Shown here: piece after piece, positions 16,568 through 23,922 of the stretch
Layout: the number at the start of each line of letters is the position of its first letter
Numbering within the stretch: the stretch's first letter is position 1
Assembly (NCBI RefSeq): GCF_000009765.2
Contig: NC_003155.5
Coordinates: 7,626,001-7,690,000 of the forward strand
DNA: 64,000 nucleotides
DNA from: Streptomyces avermitilis MA-4680 = NBRC 14893
GTDB lineage: Bacteria > Actinomycetota > Actinomycetes > Streptomycetales > Streptomycetaceae
Direction: 5' to 3'
Position numbers and translations under genes: made by a program
Notes under the pieces: model-generated
Told to the model about the DNA's origin: nothing
Database searches by the model: none
What the model saw: only the letters and a program-made list of their open reading frames with translations

Positions 16568-17874
16568 TCCTCACCTCCGACCTGGGCGACGGCACCTACC
16601 GCACCCCCGTCCTGAACGCCGACTGGTCCGACCCCGACCTTCTCCGCGTCGGTGACGACTTCTACCTCACCGCCTCCAGCTTCGGCCGGGCCCCGGGCCT
16701 GCCCCTGCCGCACTCCCGCGACCTCGTCAACTGGAGGCTCGTCGGCCATGCGCTCCCGCGCCTCGAACCGGCGCACGAGTTCCGGACCCCGCGTCACGAC
16801 TGCGGAGTGTGGGCGCCCTCCCTGCGCCACCACTACGGCTGGCTCTGGATCTCCGCGCCCGCCGGGGGAGTGCAGACCGGCTGGCAGGGCGCCTTCCGCT
16901 CGCCCGGCTTCTTCGGGCCGTACGAGGAGCGGATCGTGCTGGAGCAGGGCGACACCGACGTCGACGGACCGCACCAGGGCGGCTGGGTGCGCACCCCGGC
17001 CGGCGAGGACTGGTTCGCGCACTTCCAGGCGCGGGGCGCGTACGGGCGGGTCGTCCACCTCCAGCTGATGCGCCGGGGCTCGGACGGCTGGCCGGTGATC
17101 GGGAATGAGGGCGTCCCCGTGGCCGTACACAGGAAGCCGGACCTGCCGCGGCAGCCGCCCTCCGCGCCCGCCACCGACGACGACTTCCCCGGCGGCCGGT
17201 TCGGGCGTCAGTGGCAGTGGACCGCCAACCCTCTCCCCAGCTCTCGGCTGCGCTCGAGCAGGGGTGACCCCCATGACGGCTGGGCCACCCAGCTCTCCGG
17301 CGACGGGCTGCGACTGACCTGCGTGCGCACCGCCGACGCGCACGACCTGCGCAAGCTCCCGAACGTGCTCACCCAGCGGCTGCCCGGCGCGCCCGCCACC
17401 GTCGAGGTGGAGCTGCGGCTGGACAGCGAGGAACCCGGGGCCCGGGCCGGACTGGCGGTGCTGGGCGACGCGTTCAGCTGGATCGGGCTCCAACGCGGCA
17501 GGGACGGCTCGGTCCAGCTGGTGCACCGGTTCGACGAATCCGTCGCCATGGGGGCACCCCCCACACCTTCGGGGCAGTGGGGGAAGGAGCGGGACGCCGC
17601 GCACGCGCGGCTCGCGCCCGGCGGGCGGGCCCGGCTGTGGATCGAGATCGGCAGGGGAGCGCGCTGCCGCTTCTCGTACGACACCGGGGACGGCCGTCGG
17701 CCCTCCGGCCCGGTCTTCGCCGCCACCCCCTGGCGCTGGGTCGGCGCCCTGATCGGGCTCGTCGCGCTCGCGCCCGTCGGCGCGGGCCACGCCGGCGCGG
17801 CCACGTTCACCCGGTTCCGCGGCACCGCCGCCGGCTCCGCCTCCCTCTCTGCCCCCGCCTCCACCTCGGCCTGA
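16564..17874 (+). CDS. GH43-type glycosidase lacking part of its catalytic domain
   Basis: Cytoplasmic protein of 436 aa, GTG start overlapping the previous stop. It resembles subfamily-12-type GH43 beta-xylosidases/arabinofuranosidases: the N-terminus has the catalytic-base Asp in NADWSDPDLLRVGDDFY (Asp23), then LPLPHSRDLVNW and HDCGVWAPSLRHH; the C-terminal half is the usual beta-sandwich domain. Between HDCGVWAPSLRHH and YGWLWISAPAGGV (residues 88-100) roughly 95-100 residues expected from relatives are missing, including the blade with the IDPxxxWD aspartate and the EGPK glutamate that acts as acid. The frame is intact. Two short palindromic repeats are also inserted in frame downstream (17235-17274, 17549-17584). 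The protein is therefore probably not an active glycosidase, unless the deletion is an assembly error. Confidence 0.78.
   Translation: MILTSDLGDGTYRTPVLNADWSDPDLLRVGDDFYLTASSFGRAPGLPLPHSRDLVNWRLVGHALPRLEPAHEFRTPRHDCGVWAPSLRHHYGWLWISAPAGGVQTGWQGAFRSPGFFGPYEERIVLEQGDTDVDGPHQGGWVRTPAGEDWFAHFQARGAYGRVVHLQLMRRGSDGWPVIGNEGVPVAVHRKPDLPRQPPSAPATDDDFPGGRFGRQWQWTANPLPSSRLRSSRGDPHDGWATQLSGDGLRLTCVRTADAHDLRKLPNVLTQRLPGAPATVEVELRLDSEEPGARAGLAVLGDAFSWIGLQRGRDGSVQLVHRFDESVAMGAPPTPSGQWGKERDAAHARLAPGGRARLWIEIGRGARCRFSYDTGDGRRPSGPVFAATPWRWVGALIGLVALAPVGAGHAGAATFTRFRGTAAGSASLSAPASTSA
17235..17274 (+). repeat. Intragenic palindromic repeat (type 1)
   Basis: A ~40-base block containing an imperfect inverted GCTCTCG...CTCGAGC pair and the palindrome GGGGT-G-ACCCC. 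It is translated as the out-of-character stretch PSSRLRSSRGDPH within the GH43 C-terminal domain. It resembles short palindromic repeats scattered in Streptomyces genomes (from memory). Confidence 0.6.
17549..17584 (+). repeat. Intragenic palindromic repeat (type 2), copy 1
   Basis: 36-base element beginning TGGGGGCACCCCCCA and ending GTGGGGGA, read in frame as GAPPTPSGQWGK inside the GH43 gene. It has the same length and layout as the element at 21905-21940 in the pectinesterase gene. Confidence 0.65.
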
Positions 17875-17923
17875 AGTCGCCCCACCGTTCGCCTGTTGGG
17901 AGCCGCAATGTCGCACCTCCGTA

Positions 17924-17935
17924 GCAAGCGCTTGC
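17924..17935 (+). promoter_or_regulatory. GCAAGCGCTTGC palindrome before the binding-protein gene
   Basis: Perfect 12-base palindrome 47 bases before the solute-binding protein start, in the 108-base gap after the GH43 gene. It shares the AAGCGCTT core with 12487-12496 and suggests separate, LacI-like control of the binding-protein gene. Confidence 0.5.
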
Positions 17936-17982
17936 CGCAAGACCCCGCAACCCCGTTGGATCCAGAAGAAGAGAGCCGGCCA

Positions 17983-19320
17983 ATGAAGATCAGCATCCAC
18001 AGAAGCAGGCGCGCCGCCACGGCCGTCGCCCTGGGCTCCGTGCTCGCGCTCACCGCCACCGCCTGCGGCGACGACGGCAGCGGCGCCGCGGGCGACAAGG
18101 GCACCGAGGGCTCCGGCAAGGGCGAGATCACCTTCTGGGACAACAACGGCGGTGTCCGCACCGACATCTGGAAGCAGATCATCGCCGACTTCGAGAAGAA
18201 GTACCCGGACATCAAGGTCAACTACGTCGGGATACCCGCCGCGAGCGCCCAGTCCAAGTACGACACCGCCATCCAGGGCGGTGGCCTGCCCGATGTCGGC
18301 GGTGTGGGGACCGCGATGCTCGCCGAGGTCGCGGTCCAGGGGGCACTGGAGCCGCTGGACAGCCGGCTCAAGAAGAGCTCGCTGAACGGCGAGCTGAGCC
18401 AGAACCTGCTCGACAGCAGCCGGGCCGCGGGCGGCGGGGACACGCTGTACCAGGTGCCGACCTCCGCCAACAACGGCACGCTGTGGTACCGCACCGACCT
18501 GTTCAAGAGCGCGGGCCTGGACGCGCCGACCACCTGGTCGACGTTCTACGAGGCCGCCGACAAGCTCACCGACAAGGGCAAGAACAAGTTCGGCTTCACC
18601 ATCCGGGGCGGCGAAGGGTCCATCGCGCCGGCCCTGGACGCGGTGTACGGGCAGACCGGCATCACCGAGTTCTGGAACGGCGAGAAGACCACCGTCAACG
18701 ACCCGAAGAACGTCGCCGCCCTCGAGAAGTACATCGCCCTGTACAAGAAGGACACCCCGTCCGCGGACGTCAACAACGACTTCACCAAGATGGTCGCCCA
18801 GTGGGACAGCGGCACCATCGGCATGCTGAGCCACAACCTCGGTTCCTACCAGGACCACCTGAAGGCACTGGGCGCGGGCAAGTTCAAGGGCATCCCCAAC
18901 CCGACGCGGGACGACGGCACACGCGTGCAGATCTCCAACCCGGTCGACGGGATGAGCGTGTTCAAGTCCAGCAAGAACAAGGCGGCCGCCTGGAAGTTCA
19001 TCGAGTTCGCCGTCTCCTCCGCGGAGAACTCCAAGTTCAACGAGTCCGCGGGCCAGGTCCCGGCGAACACCGAGGCCGCCAAGGACACCTGGGTCCAGCA
19101 GGCCGAGCCCACCAAGCTGGCCGCGGAGGCGCTCAACGGCGCCGACACCAAGATCGTGCAGCTGCCGTACTACCTGCCGGACTGGAACACGATCTCCAAG
19201 GCCGACAACGAGCCGAACTTCCAGAAGCTGCTGCTCGGGAAGATGTCGGCGAAGGAGTTCCTGGACACGTTGGCCGATCAGCTGAACAAGGCGCAGGCGG
19301 ACTGGAAGGCGAACCACTAA
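17983..19320 (+). CDS. Extracellular sugar-binding lipoprotein of ABC transporter
   Basis: Solute-binding protein (445 aa) of the CUT1 importer whose two permeases are encoded at 12581-14424. The leader RSRRAATAVALGSVLALTATAC gives a lipoprotein cysteine near residue 27 (the -3 position is Ala rather than Leu). The mature part shows the family features ITFWDNNGG, WKQIIADFEKKYPDIKVNYV, GTLWYRTDLF and PVDGMSVFKSSKNKAAAWKFIEF. The ATG follows AAGAAGAGAG. It is unusual in being the last gene of the operon and having its own upstream palindrome, which would allow the excess expression that binding proteins need. Ligand unknown; a pectin- or hemicellulose-derived oligosaccharide is likely from context. 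Confidence 0.92.
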   Translation: MKISIHRSRRAATAVALGSVLALTATACGDDGSGAAGDKGTEGSGKGEITFWDNNGGVRTDIWKQIIADFEKKYPDIKVNYVGIPAASAQSKYDTAIQGGGLPDVGGVGTAMLAEVAVQGALEPLDSRLKKSSLNGELSQNLLDSSRAAGGGDTLYQVPTSANNGTLWYRTDLFKSAGLDAPTTWSTFYEAADKLTDKGKNKFGFTIRGGEGSIAPALDAVYGQTGITEFWNGEKTTVNDPKNVAALEKYIALYKKDTPSADVNNDFTKMVAQWDSGTIGMLSHNLGSYQDHLKALGAGKFKGIPNPTRDDGTRVQISNPVDGMSVFKSSKNKAAAWKFIEFAVSSAENSKFNESAGQVPANTEAAKDTWVQQAEPTKLAAEALNGADTKIVQLPYYLPDWNTISKADNEPNFQKLLLGKMSAKEFLDTLADQLNKAQADWKANH

Positions 19321-19388
19321 CTCCGTTGGTCGGGCCGGGTGCGGTCGGTTCGGGGTCGTTCGGTTCGATGTGCGACCTCGGGCCGGTC

Positions 19389-19452
19389 GTGGCTGGTCGC
19401 GCCCACGCGGCGGAGCCGCGCATTGTCACAGCCCCGCGCCCCTTCGGGGCGC
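19389..19452 (+). repeat. Dispersed intergenic repeat, copy 1
   Basis: 64-base element starting GTGGCTGGTCGCGCCCACGC and ending in a hairpin around GCGCCCCTTCGGGGCGC. The first 31 bases are identical to those of the copy at 38695-38758. The hairpin may also end transcription after the binding-protein gene. Elements of this kind are common between genes in Streptomyces (from memory). Confidence 0.8.
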
Positions 19453-19484
19453 GTCACCTCACCCCTGCTGAAAGGCACATCCCT

Positions 19485-20285
19485 GTGTCGCTCACCCGCA
19501 GACAAGTCGCCTCGGTGGCCCTCGCCGCCTTACCCGTCGCCGTCGTCGCGACGGGGCCCGCGTCCGCCCATACGAACCGTCGGGCACGCACCCTCTACAT
19601 CGCCGGTGACTCCACCGCCGCCCAGAAGTACGCCGACGCCGCTCCCGAGACCGGGTGGGGCATGGCGCTTCCGTTCTTTCTCCGGGAGGACCTGACGGTC
19701 TCCAACCACGCGGTGAACGGGCGCAGTTCGAAGAGTTTCATCGACGAGGGGCGTCTCGACGCGATCCTTGAAGTGATCGCACCCGGCGACTTCCTCCTCA
19801 TCCAGTTCGGTCACAACGACGAGAAGAGCGCCGACCCGACGCGCTACACCGAGCCCTGGACGACCTACCAGGACTGTCTCCGTCAGTACGTGGACGGGGC
19901 GCGGGCCCGGGGTGCGCGGCCGGTGCTCGCCACCCCGGTCGAGCGCAGAAAGTTCGACGCGGACGGCAACGCCGTGCCGACCCACGGCGACTACCCGGCG
20001 GCGATGCGCGCCCTCGCCGAGGACGAGCTCGTGGCGCTGCTCGACATCCAGGCCCTGTCGATCGCCCTGTGGCAGAAGCTCGGCGTCGAGGAGACGAAGA
20101 AGTACTTCAACTGGACCGCGACCGAGCAGGACAACACGCACTTCGACCCGCCGGGCGCGATCGCCGTGGCCCGGCTCGTCGCGGCCGGGCTGCTGCACCG
20201 CCGGGTGCTGGCGCCCCGGGACGTGCGCCGGCTCGACGCGGAAGTCCCCGAGTCCTGGATCACCTGGCCACAGGCCACCGCGTAA
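19485..20285 (+). CDS. Secreted rhamnogalacturonan acetylesterase-like SGNH hydrolase (CE12)
   Basis: Extracellular esterase of 266 aa that would remove acetyl groups from pectin (rhamnogalacturonan). A GTG start precedes RRQVASVALAALPVAVVATGPASAH, a signal peptide with cleavage after ASA (about residue 29) and a twin-Arg at the front. SGNH blocks are clear: YIAGDSTAA (Ser in GDS), NHAVNGRSSKSF (Gly and Arg of block II), IQFGHNDEKS (Asn of GxND) and DNTHFDPPGA (Asp/His of block V). These match rhamnogalacturonan acetylesterase family CE12 rather than general lipases. It is the first of four closely spaced secreted pectin genes (CE12, PL1, CE8, CE8), probably one transcript. Confidence 0.85.
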   Translation: MSLTRRQVASVALAALPVAVVATGPASAHTNRRARTLYIAGDSTAAQKYADAAPETGWGMALPFFLREDLTVSNHAVNGRSSKSFIDEGRLDAILEVIAPGDFLLIQFGHNDEKSADPTRYTEPWTTYQDCLRQYVDGARARGARPVLATPVERRKFDADGNAVPTHGDYPAAMRALAEDELVALLDIQALSIALWQKLGVEETKKYFNWTATEQDNTHFDPPGAIAVARLVAAGLLHRRVLAPRDVRRLDAEVPESWITWPQATA

Positions 20286-20359
20286 CCCCTCCCGAATCGC
20301 TCCCACAGCCTTTCCCACAGCCTCTCCCGCAGCCTCTTCCGAAGAATGCGAGCCGCACA

Positions 20360-21691
20360 ATGAACGCACAGACATGGCATGGGCACGTCACCACGACGGT
20401 GCTGGTCGGCTGCACCGCCCTGGCCCTCGCCGTCACCGGTACCACCGCCACGGCCACCGCCCAGGCCCAGGCGCAGCCCCGTGACCTGGGCCGCCAGACC
20501 CTCGCCGCCGGTGACGGCTGGGCCTCCGACGGCACCGGCACCACCGGGGGCGCGGCCGCCGACGCCGCGCACGTCTACACCGTCACCACCTGGGCCGGGT
20601 TCAAGGCCGCGCTGAAGGACGGCGGCACCGCGCCGAAGATCATCAAGGTGAAGGGCACGATCGACGCCAACGCCGAGGGCTGCGACTCCTTCGCCGCCGC
20701 CGGCTACGACTTCGACGCCTATCTGCGGAAGTATTCGCCGGAGAACTGGGGTTACGGCGCCAACCTGGACGCCGAGCCGGACGACAGCCCCGAGGGTCTG
20801 CGGCGCGTCTCCGCCGACACCCAGGCCAAGGCCATCAAGGCGAGCGTCCCCGCCAACACCACGATCGTCGGCCTCGGCAAGAACGCCGGCTTCGAGGGAG
20901 CCAGCCTCCAGATCACGGCCGTCGACAACGTGATCATCCGCAACGTCGCCTTCGAGAGCCCCCTCGACTGCTTCCCGCAGTGGGACCCGACCGACACCTC
21001 CGTCGGCAACTGGAACTCCGAGTACGACAGCGCGGTGGTCTACGGGGCCACGCACATCTGGCTGGACCACAACACGTTCACCGACGGGGAGCACCCCGAC
21101 AGCTCGCTGCCCACCTACTTCGGGCGGATCTACCAGCAGCACGACGGCGAGCTGGACATCGTCAAGGGCGCGGACCACGTGACCGCCTCCTGGAACGTCT
21201 TCACCGACCACGACAAGACGATCCTGATCGGCAACAGCGACAGCGCGTCCACCGCGGCGGTCGACCGCGGGCACCTGAGGGTCACCTTCCACCACAACCT
21301 GTTCTCGGGCCTCGTCGAGCGCGCGCCCCGCGTCCGCTTCGGGCAGGTCGACTCGTACAACAACCACTTCGTGGCCGGCTCCGCCTACTCCTACAGCTTC
21401 GGCATCGGCATGGAGTCACAACTCGTCGCCGAGCACAACGCGTTCACGCTGCCCGAGGGGATCAGCGCGGCGACGGTCCTGAAGAAGTGGAAGGAGGCGC
21501 CGGTCACCGCCGCCGACAACTACGTCAACGGGGCGCCGACGGACCTGATCGCCGTGCACAACGCGGAGATCCCCGCGGAGACCCTTCAGTCCGGCGCCGG
21601 ATGGACGCCGACCCTGCGCACGAAGGTCGACCCGCCGAGGGCGGTGCCGGGGATCGTGGATCACCGCGCGGGCGCCGGCAAGGTCTGCTGA
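20360..21691 (+). CDS. Secreted pectate lyase (PL1)
   Basis: Extracellular polysaccharide lyase of 443 aa cleaving polygalacturonate by beta-elimination. The N-terminus has a signal peptide ending near TATAQAQAQ (about residue 35). The parallel beta-helix shows family-1 hallmarks: GWASDGTGTTGG, the calcium-binding region with VVYGATHIWLDHNTFTDG, and the catalytic arginine region VTFHHNLFSGLVERAPRVRFG; YNNHF follows. The start ATG is fixed by the signal peptide though its ribosome site is weak. It lies 74 bases after the CE12 gene and only 2 bases before the pectinesterase gene, fitting a single pectinase operon. Confidence 0.92.
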   Translation: MNAQTWHGHVTTTVLVGCTALALAVTGTTATATAQAQAQPRDLGRQTLAAGDGWASDGTGTTGGAAADAAHVYTVTTWAGFKAALKDGGTAPKIIKVKGTIDANAEGCDSFAAAGYDFDAYLRKYSPENWGYGANLDAEPDDSPEGLRRVSADTQAKAIKASVPANTTIVGLGKNAGFEGASLQITAVDNVIIRNVAFESPLDCFPQWDPTDTSVGNWNSEYDSAVVYGATHIWLDHNTFTDGEHPDSSLPTYFGRIYQQHDGELDIVKGADHVTASWNVFTDHDKTILIGNSDSASTAAVDRGHLRVTFHHNLFSGLVERAPRVRFGQVDSYNNHFVAGSAYSYSFGIGMESQLVAEHNAFTLPEGISAATVLKKWKEAPVTAADNYVNGAPTDLIAVHNAEIPAETLQSGAGWTPTLRTKVDPPRAVPGIVDHRAGAGKVC

Positions 21692-21693
21692 CC

Positions 21694-22833
21694 ATGGCCG
21701 GACTCCCGCTCAGCAGACGGGCGTTCGTCGCCGCGTGCACCGGAGCCGCGCTGGCTCCGGTACTCGCGGCCCCCGCCCATGCGACCACGAGGGCGCCTTT
21801 CGGACGCTACGGTTCGCCCGCCGCCCGCCTCACCGAGCAGACCCTGTACGTCCATCCCGGCGGGCTCGGCGACCACACCACCGTCCAGGCCGCGGTGACC
21901 GCGGCTGGGGGTACCTCCCAGGCGTTCAGCACTGGGGGAGGCAGCGGCCGCACGCTCGTCCTCGCGCCCGGCATCTACCGCGAGACGGTCGCCGTCGGCG
22001 TCGCCCGTACGGAGATGACCTGGATCGGCGCCTCCGGAGACCCGCGTGACGTCGTCGTCGTGTACGACAACGCGGCCGGCACGCCCAGGCCCGGCGGCGG
22101 CACCTACGGCACGACCGGCTCGGCCACCACCACCGTGCAGGCCGACGGCTTCACCGCCCGCTCGATCACCTTCGCCAACGACTTCCTGCGCGCCGACCAC
22201 CCCGAGATCACCGGCACCCAGGCCGTCGCGATCAAGGTCCAGGGCGACCGGTCGGCCTTCCTGGGGTGCCGGTTCCTCGGCCACCAGGACACGCTGTACG
22301 CCGACTCGATCGCGCTCGGCACGTTCGCCCGCCAGTACTACCGCGACTGCTACGTCGAGGGTGATGTGGACTTCGTCTTCGGCCGGGCGACGGCCGTGTA
22401 CGAGCGCTGCCACTTCCACACCCTGAACCGCACGGACCTGGCCGGGGCCCCGTACGGCTTCGTGTTCGCGCCGTCCACCGCCGCCGCCGACCCGCGCGGC
22501 TACCTGGTCACCCGCGGCCGTGTCACGAGCGGGGCCCCGGACGCGTACTACAAGCTCGCCCGCCCCTGGGTGCCCAGCTCGGACCCCACCGCCCGGCCGA
22601 TGCTGACGGTCCGTGACACCCGCCTCGCCGCCGGGATCGACGCGGTCGCGCCCTACACCAACATGTCGGACAGCTATCCGTGGCAGAGCCAGCGCTTCGC
22701 CGAGTACCGGAACTCCGGTCCGGGCGCCGAGGTCACGGTCCCCGGGAACCGGCCCCAGCTCACCCGCGGGGAAGCCGGGTCGGCGACCCGCGAGGCGTAT
22801 CTGGGTGACTGGACGCCATGGAGGGGGTGTTGA
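21694..22833 (+). CDS. Secreted pectinesterase (CE8), copy 1
   Basis: Extracellular pectin methylesterase of 379 aa; it removes methyl groups so that pectate lyases can act. A twin-arginine-like leader (SRRAFVAACTGAALAPVLAAPAHA) precedes the beta-helix. Family motifs are GTYGTTGSAT, QAVAIKV (QAVA), HQDTLYAD with the first catalytic Asp, DVDFVFGRA with the second, and LARPW in place of LGRPW. Residues around 73-85 (AGGTSQAFSTGGG) are absent from the neighbouring paralogue and correspond to a 36-base palindromic element at 21905-21940 inserted in frame. Two bases separate it from the PL1 gene and one base from the second pectinesterase. Confidence 0.92.
   Translation: MAGLPLSRRAFVAACTGAALAPVLAAPAHATTRAPFGRYGSPAARLTEQTLYVHPGGLGDHTTVQAAVTAAGGTSQAFSTGGGSGRTLVLAPGIYRETVAVGVARTEMTWIGASGDPRDVVVVYDNAAGTPRPGGGTYGTTGSATTTVQADGFTARSITFANDFLRADHPEITGTQAVAIKVQGDRSAFLGCRFLGHQDTLYADSIALGTFARQYYRDCYVEGDVDFVFGRATAVYERCHFHTLNRTDLAGAPYGFVFAPSTAAADPRGYLVTRGRVTSGAPDAYYKLARPWVPSSDPTARPMLTVRDTRLAAGIDAVAPYTNMSDSYPWQSQRFAEYRNSGPGAEVTVPGNRPQLTRGEAGSATREAYLGDWTPWRGC
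21905..21940 (+). repeat. Intragenic palindromic repeat (type 2), copy 2
   Basis: 36 bases beginning CTGGGGGTACCTCCCAG and ending CTGGGGGAG; inverted-repeat arms CCTCCCAG/CTGGGGGAGG. It is translated in frame within the pectinesterase and is missing from the adjacent paralogue, so it marks an insertion. Same layout and length as 17549-17584. Confidence 0.7.
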
Positions 22834-22834
22834 G

Positions 22835-23860
22835 ATGCGCCGACGTGCGTTCCTCGCCAGTGCGGCCGGGGCGGCCGGTGCGCTGACGGCCCTCGGTTCG
22901 ACGCCCGCCCCGGCTTCCTCGTGCCGGACGCTGCACGTCCGCCCCGGCGACTCCGTCCAGGCCGCGGTCGACGCGGTGACCGGGCCCGGCCGGACGATCG
23001 TCGTGCACCCGGGCACGTACCGCGAAGTCGTCACGATCCCCGCCGACAAAGCCGGCCTGACGCTGAGGGGTGCCACACGCGACCCGCGCGACACCGTCAT
23101 CGTCCACGACAACGCCAACGGGACGGTGAAGCCCGACGGGACCACCTACGGCACCGCGGGCTCGGCCACCTTCACCTCGGCGGCGCCCGGGCTGACCGTC
23201 CACGGGCTGACGCTCGCCAACGACTGGCTGCGCGCGGACCACCCGGAGATCACGGGGACGCAGGCGGTGGCGGCGTACGTCACGGGAGACCGTTCGTCCT
23301 TCTCGCGCGTGCGGCTGCTGGCGCACCAGGACACCCTGTTCGCGGACACCACCGCGCTCACCGCCTTCGACCGCCACCACTACCGCGACTGCTACATCGA
23401 GGGCGACGTCGACTTCGTCTTCGGGCGGGCCACCGCCGTCTTCGAGCGCTGCCACTTCCACACCCTCGACCGGGACGTCGCCTTCAAGCCCGAGGGGATG
23501 GTCTTCGCACCGTCCACGGCCCGCGCGAATCCGCACGGCTTCCTGGCGGTACGCAGCCGGGTCACCTCCGGCGCCGAGGACGGGGCGTACAAGATCGCGC
23601 GGCCGTGGGTGCCCACGTACGAGACGACGGCCTGGCCGTCCCTGGTCGTACGGGAGACGGAGCTGGGCCCCGGCATCGACGCGGTGGCGCCGTACACCGA
23701 CATGCGCGAGGCCTACCCCTGGCAGTCCATGCGCTTTCGCGAGTACCGCAACACGGGCCCCGGCGCGGAGATCACCGCGCCGGAGAACCGTCCCCAGCTC
23801 ACGGACGCGGAAGCCGCGTCGCACACGCGTGCGGCGTATCTCGGCGACTGGCGCCCGTGA
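22835..23860 (+). CDS. Secreted pectinesterase (CE8), copy 2
   Basis: Second pectin methylesterase, 341 aa, starting one base after the stop of its paralogue behind GGAGGGGG. A short leader RRRAFLASAAGAAGALTALGSTPAPAS carries a twin-arginine-like start. Motifs are GTYGTAGSAT, QAVAAYV, HQDTLFAD, DVDFVFGRA and IARPW, so both catalytic aspartates are present. The two proteins share long identical stretches (CHFHTL, AVAPYT, YPWQS) and clearly arose by tandem duplication. The -ARPW variants suggest a common sub-branch distinct from plant-type LGRPW enzymes. Confidence 0.92.
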   Translation: MRRRAFLASAAGAAGALTALGSTPAPASSCRTLHVRPGDSVQAAVDAVTGPGRTIVVHPGTYREVVTIPADKAGLTLRGATRDPRDTVIVHDNANGTVKPDGTTYGTAGSATFTSAAPGLTVHGLTLANDWLRADHPEITGTQAVAAYVTGDRSSFSRVRLLAHQDTLFADTTALTAFDRHHYRDCYIEGDVDFVFGRATAVFERCHFHTLDRDVAFKPEGMVFAPSTARANPHGFLAVRSRVTSGAEDGAYKIARPWVPTYETTAWPSLVVRETELGPGIDAVAPYTDMREAYPWQSMRFREYRNTGPGAEITAPENRPQLTDAEAASHTRAAYLGDWRP

Positions 23861-23922
23861 TGTCCCCGCACCGACCACCGCTGTAGCTCCACCAACCCGC
23901 ATCGACGAAAGGACCGCACTCC

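Noticed and set aside
16219..19317. A ~1030-codon open frame on the minus strand across the GH43 and binding-protein genes
   Set aside because: It is antisense to two well-supported genes, has low-complexity Gly/Val/Arg-rich composition and no family motifs; such frames arise from GC-rich codon bias.
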